A DNA stretch of 20,674 nt from DASVWH01 sp036389715 (GTDB lineage Bacteria > Acidobacteriota > Blastocatellia > Pyrinomonadales > Pyrinomonadaceae): contig DASVWH010000157.1 in the NCBI GenBank assembly GCA_036389715.1, positions 1 to 20,674 of the forward strand, in the 5' to 3' direction. Positions 1-7,121 of the stretch are shown here, one piece after another; the stretch's first letter is position 1; each line of letters begins with the position of its first letter. The notes beneath the pieces were generated by a model, which ran no database searches, was not told where the DNA came from, and saw only the letters and a program-made list of their open reading frames with translations. A program made the translations under genes and the position numbers.

Positions 1-423
1 GACGCCTTCGTCTCGGGCGTCGGCACGGGCGGGACCATCGCAGGCGTCGGCCAGATTCTCAAAGAGCGCATCGGCCCGCAGGTTCAAATCATCGCCGTCG
101 AGCCCACTTCATCGCCGGTGCTTTCGGGCGGCGCTCCCGGCCCGAACAAGATTCAGGGCATCGGGGCGGGCTTCGTCCCGCGCAACTACGACCCGTCGGT
201 CGTTGACCGTGTGATTCAGGTTGATTACAACGACTCGCTTGAGATGGCGCGCCGCCTGGCCCGCGAGGAAGGCATCTTCTGCGGCATCTCTTCGGGCGCA
301 ATCACCTGGGCCGCGCGAGAGGTTGCGCGCGATCTCGGCGCGGGCAAGCGCGTCCTCTCGATCATCTGCGACTTCGGCGAACGCTATCTCTCACACGAGC
401 TGTTTGAAACCGCCGGACAGTAA
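1..423 (+). CDS. cysK: Cysteine synthase (O-acetylserine sulfhydrylase), C-terminal part
   Basis: PLP-dependent enzyme that makes L-cysteine from O-acetylserine and sulfide in the cytoplasm. The frame is open from base 1, so the gene starts upstream of the window; 140 residues remain, a little under half of the usual ~310. The fragment begins just before the glycine-rich loop GVGTGGTIAG (residues 6-15), which in this family binds the PLP phosphate. It continues with the highly conserved PGPNKIQGIGAGFVP block (about residues 46-60) and the GISSGA motif near residue 97, whose serine contacts the PLP ring nitrogen. The stop is TAA at 421-423. A 19-bp inverted repeat follows 18 bases later and may end the transcript. 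CysK and CysM/cystathionine beta-synthase-like enzymes share the fold, but the IQGIGAGFVP block favours CysK. Confidence 0.93.
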   Translation, partial: DAFVSGVGTGGTIAGVGQILKERIGPQVQIIAVEPTSSPVLSGGAPGPNKIQGIGAGFVPRNYDPSVVDRVIQVDYNDSLEMARRLAREEGIFCGISSGAITWAAREVARDLGAGKRVLSIICDFGERYLSHELFETAGQ

Positions 424-441
424 GCACACGTTAGGAAGTGC

Positions 442-506
442 GAAGCAGGAGGGCGGAAAGATTGACGATTCGGCTTGAATAGTCATGCTTTCCGCCCTCC
501 TGCTTC
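442..506 (+). terminator. 19-bp perfect inverted repeat downstream of cysK
   Basis: Bases 442-460 (GAAGCAGGAGGGCGGAAAG) are the exact reverse complement of 488-506, with a 27-base loop. It sits between the cysK stop and the aroDE start, so it probably folds as a transcript-end or processing hairpin. No T-run follows the right arm, so classical intrinsic termination is not clear. It also covers the TTG (475) that would give a longer aroDE frame, which argues against that start. Confidence 0.6.
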
Positions 507-546
507 AGCCTTCATCCTTGCCCGTCGTCATCCCGCGTCTTCTCTG

Positions 547-2112
547 ATGAGCGAAACGAACACGGCCAGAATTTGCATTCCCGTCTGCGAAGAGCGTGCC
601 TCGGGGCTGCGCGCGGCGATAGAGCGCGCCGCGCCGCTGGCCGACCTCGTCGAGCTGCGGCTGGACTATCTACAGGGCAGCGAACTCTTCAAGGCCATGA
701 GCAACCTGCCCGCCCTGATTAACGCTTGCCCGCGCCCCGTCGTCGTCACGCTCAGGCCCGTCGAGCAGGGCGGGCGGCGCGAGATGGACAACCTGACGCG
801 CATCATCTTCTGGGGCGAGCATTTCCTCTACGGCAAATCCTACATTGACTTCGCAGACATCGAGCTGGACCTCGCGCTCTTCTTTCGCCAGCGAGAGCAG
901 GACGAGAAGAAGCAGCTCCTCGACTGGGATCGCGTCATCTGTTCGCACCACGACTTCGCGGGCGTCCCCGCCGACCTGGAGAAAATCTACGAGCGGATGG
1001 CGACGACGCCCGCGCGCATCCTGAAGATAGCCGTCGGCGCACATGATGCGACCGATTGTCTGCCCGTCTTTCGCCTGCTCGAACGCGCGCGGCTCGACGG
1101 GCGAGAGCTGATCGCGCTGGCGATGAATGAGGCTGGAGTGGCGACGAGAATCCTCGGCCCGTCGCGCGGCGCGTTCATGACATACGGCGCGCCCGATGTG
1201 GGGCCGTCGAGCGCGCCGGGCCAGGCGAGCGCGAGAGACCTCAGAGAGCTTTACAGAGTTGACCGGCTCGACGGTCAAACGCAGATCATGGGGCTCGTCG
1301 GCTCTCCCGTCACGCATTCCATCTCGCCGCAACTGCACAACGCAGCCTTCGCCGCGCTCGGCATCAATGCCGTCTACATTCCGTTCGAGGTTCGAGACGC
1401 GGGCGAGTTTATCCGGCGCATGGCGCACCCGCGTTCACGCGAGGCGGGCTTGAGCCTGCGCGGCCTGAGCGTCACCGCGCCGCATAAGAGCGCGGTCATG
1501 GAGCACCTCGACCAGGTCGAGACGGCGGCCCTTGAAATCGGTGCGGTCAATACCATCCTGATTAAAGACGGGGAGCTGCGCGGCTCCAACACGGATGCGG
1601 CGGCGCTCATCGCGCCCCTTCTTGAGAAAGGCTTGAGCTTACAGAAGGCCCGCTGCGCCGTCATCGGGGCGGGCGGCGCGGCACGCTCGGCACTCTGGAG
1701 CTTGCGCCGCGCAGGAGCGCAAGTCACACTCTTGGCCCGCGACGAAGAGAAGGCGCATCACGTCGTCGAAAAGCTCGGCGGCGATTGCCGCAAGCTCGAC
1801 GGCGCATCCTTTTCGGGCTATGACCTGGTTGTGAACGCGACGCCGCTCGGGACGCACGGCCTGGCCGAAGAGGAAACGCCCGCGCTCGCTGGCCAGCTTC
1901 GCGGCGTGAGTCTTGTGTATGATCTCGTTTACAACCCGGCCGAGACGCGTTTCATGCGCGAAGCCGTCGAGGCCGGGAGCGACTGTATCGGCGGTCTCGG
2001 GATGCTCGTCGCACAGGCGGCCGCACAGTTCAAGCTCTGGACCGGCCGCGATGCGCCGCTCGATGTCATGAAGGAGGCGGCCGGGCGCGCGCTGGCAGGG
2101 TGGGCAGGCTAA
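547..2112 (+). CDS. aroDE: Bifunctional 3-dehydroquinate dehydratase / shikimate dehydrogenase (AroD-AroE fusion)
   Basis: A 521-residue fusion that would catalyse two consecutive shikimate-pathway steps: 3-dehydroquinate to 3-dehydroshikimate, then NADPH reduction to shikimate. The N-terminal type I dehydratase (about residues 8-235) shows VELRLDYL (35-42), the catalytic His in CSHHDF (H135) and the Schiff-base lysine in ILKIAVG (K160). The C-terminal AroE part (about 246-521) shows THSISP (256-261), the catalytic lysine in VTAPHK (K314), SNTD with D350, the NADP loop GAGGAAR (374-380), NATPLG (430-435) and the closing GGLGML..QA..QF..WTG pattern. I chose ATG 547 over the upstream TTG at 475 because AroD homology begins right after it and the TTG lies inside a hairpin. 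No clear Shine-Dalgarno sequence is visible. The same fusion order is known in plants, chlamydiae and several environmental phyla. Confidence 0.95.
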   Translation: MSETNTARICIPVCEERASGLRAAIERAAPLADLVELRLDYLQGSELFKAMSNLPALINACPRPVVVTLRPVEQGGRREMDNLTRIIFWGEHFLYGKSYIDFADIELDLALFFRQREQDEKKQLLDWDRVICSHHDFAGVPADLEKIYERMATTPARILKIAVGAHDATDCLPVFRLLERARLDGRELIALAMNEAGVATRILGPSRGAFMTYGAPDVGPSSAPGQASARDLRELYRVDRLDGQTQIMGLVGSPVTHSISPQLHNAAFAALGINAVYIPFEVRDAGEFIRRMAHPRSREAGLSLRGLSVTAPHKSAVMEHLDQVETAALEIGAVNTILIKDGELRGSNTDAAALIAPLLEKGLSLQKARCAVIGAGGAARSALWSLRRAGAQVTLLARDEEKAHHVVEKLGGDCRKLDGASFSGYDLVVNATPLGTHGLAEEETPALAGQLRGVSLVYDLVYNPAETRFMREAVEAGSDCIGGLGMLVAQAAAQFKLWTGRDAPLDVMKEAAGRALAGWAG

Positions 2113-2248
2113 CGCGCCCATCTTTCCAGGCAGCTTTCGAGGGCTCGCGCCGACTTGCGGACGGCGGCATCTAATCTGCGGATGACATCCAATATTCGGA
2201 ATGCCACATCTCAGGTTGTTCAAGGCAGGCACGGGAAAATCGTCTCCT

Positions 2249-3268
2249 ATGATTGAGCGTTACAGCAGGCAGATTCTTTTTGAAGGCATCGGCGAAGCGG
2301 GCCAGCGGCGGCTGCTCGACTCGCGCGCCCTGATTATCGGCTGCGGCGCGCTCGGCACGGCGCAGGCGGAGGCCCTGGCGCGTGCCGGTGTCGGGCGTCT
2401 GCGCATCGTTGACCGCGATTTCGTAGAGGCTTCCAACCTGCAACGACAAACGATGTTCACGGAGGAGGACGCGCGTGAGCGTCTGCCGAAGGCCGTGGCC
2501 TGCGCGAGCCATCTAGGGGCGATTAACTCCGAAGTCGAGACCGAGGCGGAAGTCATGGATGTCAATCATTCCAACGTCGAGCGGCTCGTCAGGGGCTGCG
2601 ACGTGGTGCTTGACGGGACGGACAATTTTGCGACGCGCTACCTGATTAACGATGCCTGCGTTAAGCATGGGGCCAACTGGGTCTACGGCGCGGCCGTCGG
2701 CTCATACGGCGTGACGATGACGGTGCGGCCGGGCCTGGCGCCCTGCCTCCGCTGCGTCTTTGAAGAAGCCCCCCCGGCCGGGAGCGCCCAGACGTGTGAT
2801 ACGGCGGGCGTCATCATGCCGATCATCTCGGTCGTCGCGGCCGTGCAGGTGACGGAGGCTCTCAAGCTGCTGACGGGCCAGTTGGAAAGCCTGCACGGCT
2901 CGCTGATGCAGTTCGACCTCTGGCGAAATGAGTGGCGACGAATCAGGCTGGGCGAGAGGACGCCCGGGTGTCCGACGTGCGGCCTCGGCCGCTACGAGAC
3001 GCTCGAAGCCGCGGCGGGCGATTTCGCCGTCGCTCTCTGCGGACGCAACGCCGTCCAGGTCAACCCGCAACGCTCGACGCAGCTTGACCTGCCGCGGCTG
3101 GCCGAGCGCCTGCGCGCCGCCGGAGAGGTGCAGGTCAACCCCTACCTGCTGCGCCTCAGGGCGGGCGAATACGAGCTGACGGTGTTTCAGGATGCGCGCG
3201 CCATCATCCGCGGGACGGACGAAGTGGCGATGGCCCGCTCGCTCTATGCCAGGTATATCGGCAATTAG
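2249..3268 (+). CDS. ThiF/MoeB/HesA-family E1-like sulfur-carrier adenylyltransferase with C-terminal extension
   Basis: A 339-residue enzyme that should adenylate the C-terminal Gly-Gly of a small sulfur carrier (ThiS or MoaD type) for thiamine or molybdopterin synthesis. It opens with RYSRQI (4-9), then the ATP loop GCGALG (31-36), VEASNLQRQ (59-67), LDGTDNFATR (121-130), two zinc pairs C166/C169 and C241/C244, and a candidate active-site cysteine C183 in QTCDTAGVI. The last ~85 residues (from LCGRNAVQVNP, 263-273, to ARYIGN) form an extra module ending in a VF.DARAIIRGTDE pattern; I recall a similar tail in Bacillus-type ThiF/MoeB. There is no rhodanese domain. ATG 2201 would add 16 residues, but RYSRQI normally lies close to the N-terminus, so 2249 is preferred. 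No thiS, moaD or thiazole gene is nearby, so the pathway cannot be decided. Confidence 0.88.
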   Translation: MIERYSRQILFEGIGEAGQRRLLDSRALIIGCGALGTAQAEALARAGVGRLRIVDRDFVEASNLQRQTMFTEEDARERLPKAVACASHLGAINSEVETEAEVMDVNHSNVERLVRGCDVVLDGTDNFATRYLINDACVKHGANWVYGAAVGSYGVTMTVRPGLAPCLRCVFEEAPPAGSAQTCDTAGVIMPIISVVAAVQVTEALKLLTGQLESLHGSLMQFDLWRNEWRRIRLGERTPGCPTCGLGRYETLEAAAGDFAVALCGRNAVQVNPQRSTQLDLPRLAERLRAAGEVQVNPYLLRLRAGEYELTVFQDARAIIRGTDEVAMARSLYARYIGN

Positions 3269-3355
3269 GCGCGACGGCCCCGCGCGCAAAGGCATCGCGT
3301 TGTTTCCCGTGGCACAGGCTTTCGGGTTATCATTTACGACGGTTCTCCCCGGCAA

Positions 3356-3395
3356 TTTCCGTCAGACTTCTCTATTTGAGGAAGGATGACGGAAA
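3356..3395 (+). terminator. Terminator-like hairpin after the ThiF/MoeB gene
   Basis: TTTCCGTCA at 3356-3364 pairs perfectly with TGACGGAAA at 3387-3395. Inside it, CTTCTC and GAGGAAG can pair further with one bulge. The sequence runs on into AACTTTTG, a short T-run. It lies 88 bases past the stop at 3268 and fits a transcript end there. Confidence 0.55.
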
Positions 3396-3490
3396 AACTT
3401 TTGTTCGACTTCTAATCGGCCCTGGGCGTCGGCGCGCGCCGTCGAATCGGTCGGCACTGCGCCTGACGATAACCTGGCAGCATTCTCTCG

Positions 3491-5710
3491 ATGACTAAAC
3501 AAACTCTACTCAAACGCATCGCGGCCTCGTTGATACTTTTAACCTGCTGGGCGGGCCTGACGAACGAAGCGCTCGGGGGCGATCCGGTAATCTGGGAGAC
3601 CAGTTCCAGGTCGGAGCTGCTGCGCGGTGAGGCGCGCGGGATTTCCGTGACCGATACGGGAGTGTTGATGCTCGCGCCGCGCTTTACGCAGATGTTCAAT
3701 ACGGACCAGCCCTACGTCTGGTCGAGTACGACGGATGCGGCGGGCAATATTTATCTGGGCACGGGGCACGACGGGCGGCTCTATCGCGTCGGCGCGGACG
3801 GGCGCGGCGCGCTCCTTTACGATGCGGCGGAGCTGGACGTGACGGCGCTCGCAGTCGGCCGCGACGGGGCCATTTACGCGGGCACGTCTCCCGACGGGAA
3901 AGTTTATCGTATCGGCGCGGACTCGAAGGCCGAGGTCTACTTCGACCCGCCGGATAAGTATATCTGGGCGCTGGCCGTGCTGGCGGACGGGCAACTGGCG
4001 GTCGGGACGGGCGATAACGGCAAGCTCTATCGCGTCGGCGCGGCGGGCGCAAAGCCCGAAGTGTCGCTGCTCGTAGACACCAACGAAACGCACGTTATCT
4101 CGCTGGCCGTTGACGCCAGAGGACAGTTGATCGCCGGGACGGACCCCGGCGGGCTGGTCCTGCGAGTCTCGCCCGACGGCAAGGCGTTCGCGCTCTTTGA
4201 TGCGCCGCTGCGCGAGATACACACGCTTGCGCCTGCGCCCGACGGCTCGGTCTACGCGCTCGGCTTGAGCGATGCGGCTTCGGCCCCGCGCGGCATGAGC
4301 GCGCCCGCGCCGCAAACGTCCGACCCGTCCGGCGGACAGGGGAGCGCGACCGTGACCATCACTTCGATTGACGAAAGCGGCGCGCCGCTGCAATCGCAAT
4401 CTGCGGGCGGGCGCAGCCGCAACGATCTCTCGAACGCCCGAAGCGCAGTCTTTCGCATCCTGCCCGACGGCGGCACGGACATCCTCTGGAGTTCTCCTTC
4501 CATCACGGCTTTCTCGATAGCGCCCCTGCCGCAGGGCGGCGGCGTGCTGGTCGGGACCGCCGACAAGGGGCGCATCTATTCCGTCACGGACGACGCGCGC
4601 GACACATTACTGCTGCAATCCACGGAGGGGCAGATTTCGACTTTCGTCGCACGCGGGCGCGAGGTCTTCGCCGCGACGAGTAATCAGGGCAAGCTCTTTC
4701 GCTTCGGCTCGGAAGTGGTCAGCGACGGGACATACGAATCGCCCGTCCGCGATGCCAAGCTGGTCGCCTCCTGGGGACGCATCTGGTGGCGCGGGCAGGG
4801 CGCGGTCGAAGTGCAGACGCGGACCGGCAATAACGAGCGGCCGGACGTTACCTGGAGCGAGTGGAGCCCGTCTTACCGCGACCCGCTGGGCGCGCAGATA
4901 GCGAGCCCGCGCGCTCGCTTCATCCAGTGGCGCGCCGTCCTGCGTGCGCCCGCGAGCGGCGCTGAGACGCGGATGGAGGATGTCAGCATAGCCTATCTGC
5001 CGCGCAACGTGAGGCCGGAAGTCCTCTCTATCTCGACGCTGCCGGTCGGCGTCGGCTTGCAGCAGATGGTGCAGATGCAGGCCGACCCGAACATAGAGTC
5101 TTCGGGCCTCGACCCGAATCTTTTCGGCGCTGCCGTCCAGACTCCGCCGCGTCGCATCTACCAGCGCGGCGCGCGTTCCCTGCAATGGCAGGCCGAAGAC
5201 CGCAACGGCGACACGCTCGAATACGCCATCTACTATCGCTCGCTCAACGAGAGCGCCTTCCGCCTCTTGAAGGATAAGGTGCGAGACAACTTCTACACTG
5301 TGGACGGCGCGGCGCTGCCCGACGGGCGCTACATTTTCAGGGTCGTGGCCACGGATGCGCCCGACAATTCGGGCGACCAGGCACTGACAGGCGAGCGCAC
5401 CAGCGAGCCTGTGGATATAGACAATACGCCGCCCGTGGCGCGCGTCGCAGGCCAGCCCCAGCTCGCCGGAGACCGTCTTCGCGTCGCCTTTGAAGTCGAG
5501 GACGCGACGGGTATGATTAGGCGCGCCGACGTGAGCGTGGACGGAGCGGCGTGGCGCACCGTCTTTCCCGAAGACGGGATAGCCGACAGCCCGCGCGAGC
5601 GTTACTCGCTGGAGCTGCCCGTCCCGGGCGCGGGCGAGCACACCGTTTCCCTGCGCGTCTTTGACATGAGCGGAAATGTGGGAAGTATAAGAACTTCCGT
5701 GCGTCGCTGA
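3491..5710 (+). CDS. Exported beta-propeller protein with C-terminal Ig/Fn3-like region, function unknown
   Basis: A 739-residue protein with a basic N-terminus and hydrophobic stretch (residues 8-22) that looks like a Sec signal peptide, so it probably acts in the periplasm or on the cell surface. Six copies of a blade-type motif, hydrophobic-x-GT-x3-G-x2-YRV, are visible: near 87-100 (IYLGTGHDGRLYRV), 128-141, 168-182, 212-225, 352-364 and 391-404. They indicate a propeller. A Ser/Gly/Pro-rich insertion at about 262-312 interrupts it. From about 437 on, WSEWSP and a beta-rich stretch are followed by segments resembling Ig/Fn3 modules, including a last domain from DNTPPVARV to the end. No catalytic motif is recognisable; binding or scaffold roles are possible. 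ATG 3491 gives the signal peptide directly, but has no clear ribosome binding site. Confidence 0.82.
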   Translation: MTKQTLLKRIAASLILLTCWAGLTNEALGGDPVIWETSSRSELLRGEARGISVTDTGVLMLAPRFTQMFNTDQPYVWSSTTDAAGNIYLGTGHDGRLYRVGADGRGALLYDAAELDVTALAVGRDGAIYAGTSPDGKVYRIGADSKAEVYFDPPDKYIWALAVLADGQLAVGTGDNGKLYRVGAAGAKPEVSLLVDTNETHVISLAVDARGQLIAGTDPGGLVLRVSPDGKAFALFDAPLREIHTLAPAPDGSVYALGLSDAASAPRGMSAPAPQTSDPSGGQGSATVTITSIDESGAPLQSQSAGGRSRNDLSNARSAVFRILPDGGTDILWSSPSITAFSIAPLPQGGGVLVGTADKGRIYSVTDDARDTLLLQSTEGQISTFVARGREVFAATSNQGKLFRFGSEVVSDGTYESPVRDAKLVASWGRIWWRGQGAVEVQTRTGNNERPDVTWSEWSPSYRDPLGAQIASPRARFIQWRAVLRAPASGAETRMEDVSIAYLPRNVRPEVLSISTLPVGVGLQQMVQMQADPNIESSGLDPNLFGAAVQTPPRRIYQRGARSLQWQAEDRNGDTLEYAIYYRSLNESAFRLLKDKVRDNFYTVDGAALPDGRYIFRVVATDAPDNSGDQALTGERTSEPVDIDNTPPVARVAGQPQLAGDRLRVAFEVEDATGMIRRADVSVDGAAWRTVFPEDGIADSPRERYSLELPVPGAGEHTVSLRVFDMSGNVGSIRTSVRR

Positions 5711-5845
5711 AGGCAAACCGGGGGGCGCGAAGAGCATCATAATTGGTGCACGATACGGTGCGAGCCCCGTCCGAAAGCGTGCGCGGTCCGGGAGCGGCTT
5801 TAAAGTATTGACCGGAAAAGCTGGACGGAAAAGGGTGGCCTCGCG

Positions 5846-5861
5846 TGGCACCCGTCTTGCT
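5846..5861 (+). promoter_or_regulatory. Sigma-54 (-24/-12) promoter for the small secreted peptide gene
   Basis: TGGCACCCGTCTTGCT matches the RpoN consensus TGGCACG-N4-TTGCW, with the invariant GG and GC exactly 10 bases apart. The only mismatch is C for G at position 7. Transcription would start near 5872, about 70 bases before ATG 5942. The site is intergenic and points toward that gene. Sigma-54 promoters need an AAA+ activator, and none is encoded in this window. Confidence 0.8.
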
Positions 5862-5941
5862 ACGTTTAAGAGCGGCGCGTTTCTTCTCTCCCTCCCATGC
5901 GCGCTCATGTGAAATGAACATGAGGAGGCCACAAGATCATT

Positions 5942-6136
5942 ATGAAACAGTTAAAGCGAATGTTAATGGCAGCGATCATGGGCTGCGTCGTTGCTGCCGG
6001 AGCATTCGCGCAGGATCAGAAGAACGCCCCGAAGCCGCCGCCAAAAGAAGACACGACAAGGGTTAAGGTGGAGCCGAAAACTCCGCCGCCCGATCAGGGG
6101 CAAAGAGGTGGGGGCGGCGATAAAAAAAAGCCCTGA
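5942..6136 (+). CDS. Small secreted Pro/Lys-rich peptide, function unknown
   Basis: A 64-residue product. Residues 1-23 form a classical signal peptide: MKQLKRML, a hydrophobic stretch, then AGAFA-QD as the likely signal-peptidase cleavage site. The mature part of about 41 residues is low complexity and hydrophilic, rich in Pro, Lys, Gly and Gln, with PKPPPK, PKTPPP and GGGG before a C-terminal DKKKP. It has no cysteine and is probably disordered. AGGAGG at 5923-5928 is a strong ribosome binding site, though 13 bases from the ATG is a long spacing. A sigma-54 promoter at 5846 and a hairpin terminator at 6176 bracket it as a single-gene unit, which is why I accept such a short frame as real. 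A run of eight A residues (6122-6129) lies in its last codons. I recognise no family. Confidence 0.75.
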   Translation: MKQLKRMLMAAIMGCVVAAGAFAQDQKNAPKPPPKEDTTRVKVEPKTPPPDQGQRGGGGDKKKP

Positions 6137-6175
6137 AGCAGCTCTTAAGCAGCTTCTCGCTCAATTTCGGTAGTT

Positions 6176-6224
6176 GATGAAACCCGCGCAAAAGTTGGTC
6201 AAAAGCGCGGGTTTCATCGCTTTT
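6176..6224 (+). terminator. Intrinsic terminator after the small peptide gene
   Basis: GATGAAACCCGCGC (6176-6189) pairs perfectly with GCGCGGGTTTCATC (6205-6218) across a 15-base loop, followed by GCTTTT. A 14-bp stem with a short T-run fits Rho-independent termination. It closes the transcript that begins at the sigma-54 promoter. Confidence 0.82.
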
Positions 6225-6276
6225 AAAGGATTAACCAGGCGTCAGGCATCGAAAACAGGGGGTCTTTAAAAAGAGT

Positions 6277-6894
6277 ATGCAAGCTCGGCGGACAGCTATC
6301 TACCTGATTCTCACAGTGCTCGTTTTATCCGGCGGATTACGGCCGGGGGCTCTGGCCTCGCCGTTTGCCGCCCAGGGCAATACGGAGCAGCGGCTGGTGG
6401 CGCGCGCCAGGCAGGTCACCGGGGATGATTTTCCGATTTCGACCAGAACGCCGCGCGGCGCGAGGGTCTTTGCCCGCCTGGAGCCGCGCGCCGAGGTCCT
6501 GCGCGCGATTGACGGCGGGCTGACCGAGCTTTTCAGTATCGCGCGGCGTCATGGATACGTCGCGCGGCTCAACTATACGGACTACACGATTTTCATCGCC
6601 CGCGCCGACCGGACCAGGGACAGCAGCGGCGCTTATTCGCCGGACATCGCCGTCGGGGCGGGCCAGTATGCCGGGAGCGGCTACGATCAGGGCGGCTACA
6701 TTTATGCGGCCGGGATGGTGCTGGCCTTCAACCCCTGCGTCTTCGTCGTCGCCGAGCACGAACGCGACGTGGCGCGCATCGCTAACGTCGTCCGCTACGA
6801 GGGCGAGCACCTGGTCCTCTACCATAACGACCGTCGGCTCTACGAAAAGACCGCGGATCACAGCAGGGGCGGCGGCCACCCGATTCTTCAGTAA
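6277..6894 (+). CDS. Secreted protein of unknown function with C-terminal His/Gly-rich motif
   Basis: A 205-residue protein with an N-terminal signal peptide (basic MQARR, hydrophobic 8-30, cleavage likely near ASPFAAQ). The mature part has no family I recognise. Visible patterns are ISTRTPRGARVFARL (about 55-69), the aromatic YTDYTIFIARA, a Gly/Tyr-rich middle (GAGQYAGSGYDQGGYIYAAG, 127-146) and a strikingly polar end, VRYEGEHLVLYHND followed by DHSRGGGHPILQ. The clustered His, Glu and Asp of the last 40 residues could form a metal or active site, but this is inference. GTG or other starts are possible; ATG 6277 gives the signal peptide directly. It lies just past a terminator, so it is probably transcribed separately. 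Confidence 0.75.
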   Translation: MQARRTAIYLILTVLVLSGGLRPGALASPFAAQGNTEQRLVARARQVTGDDFPISTRTPRGARVFARLEPRAEVLRAIDGGLTELFSIARRHGYVARLNYTDYTIFIARADRTRDSSGAYSPDIAVGAGQYAGSGYDQGGYIYAAGMVLAFNPCVFVVAEHERDVARIANVVRYEGEHLVLYHNDRRLYEKTADHSRGGGHPILQ

Positions 6895-6979
6895 CGGCCC
6901 CGGCCAGTACCAGCCCCGGCAAATTTCCAGCGCCCGGAGCCGCTACGTCCCGGCCCCCGGCCCTTTCATCACAAAAATC

Positions 6980-7009
6980 TTGACGCTCTCCGAGGCCCGC
7001 CTGCCTAAT
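6980..7009 (+). promoter_or_regulatory. Possible sigma-70 promoter upstream of the LytS-type kinase
   Basis: TTGACG (6980-6985) is followed, after 18 bases, by CCTAAT (7004-7009), which matches TATAAT at four of six positions. It lies in the 227-base gap before the kinase gene. The match is modest and could be chance. Confidence 0.3.
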
Positions 7010-7121
7010 CCCCGGGCTTGAAACAACTGCGCCATCCCGTGCGTTCTGTTTAATGTGCGCCTCATTCTTTTGAGCCACCCGAAAGAGCAACCGTCAGGGC
7101 CGGAGTCTGAGTTTCCGAGTC

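Noticed and set aside
3310..3326. Sigma-54-like TGGCACAGGCTTTCGG
   Set aside because: The -24 half is good but the -12 GC is replaced by CG, losing an invariant position.
4607..5932. Minus-strand open frame of 441 codons
   Set aside because: It lies opposite the beta-propeller gene, is rich in Arg, Ala, Gly and His without any motif, and has no ribosome binding site; typical GC-rich shadow.
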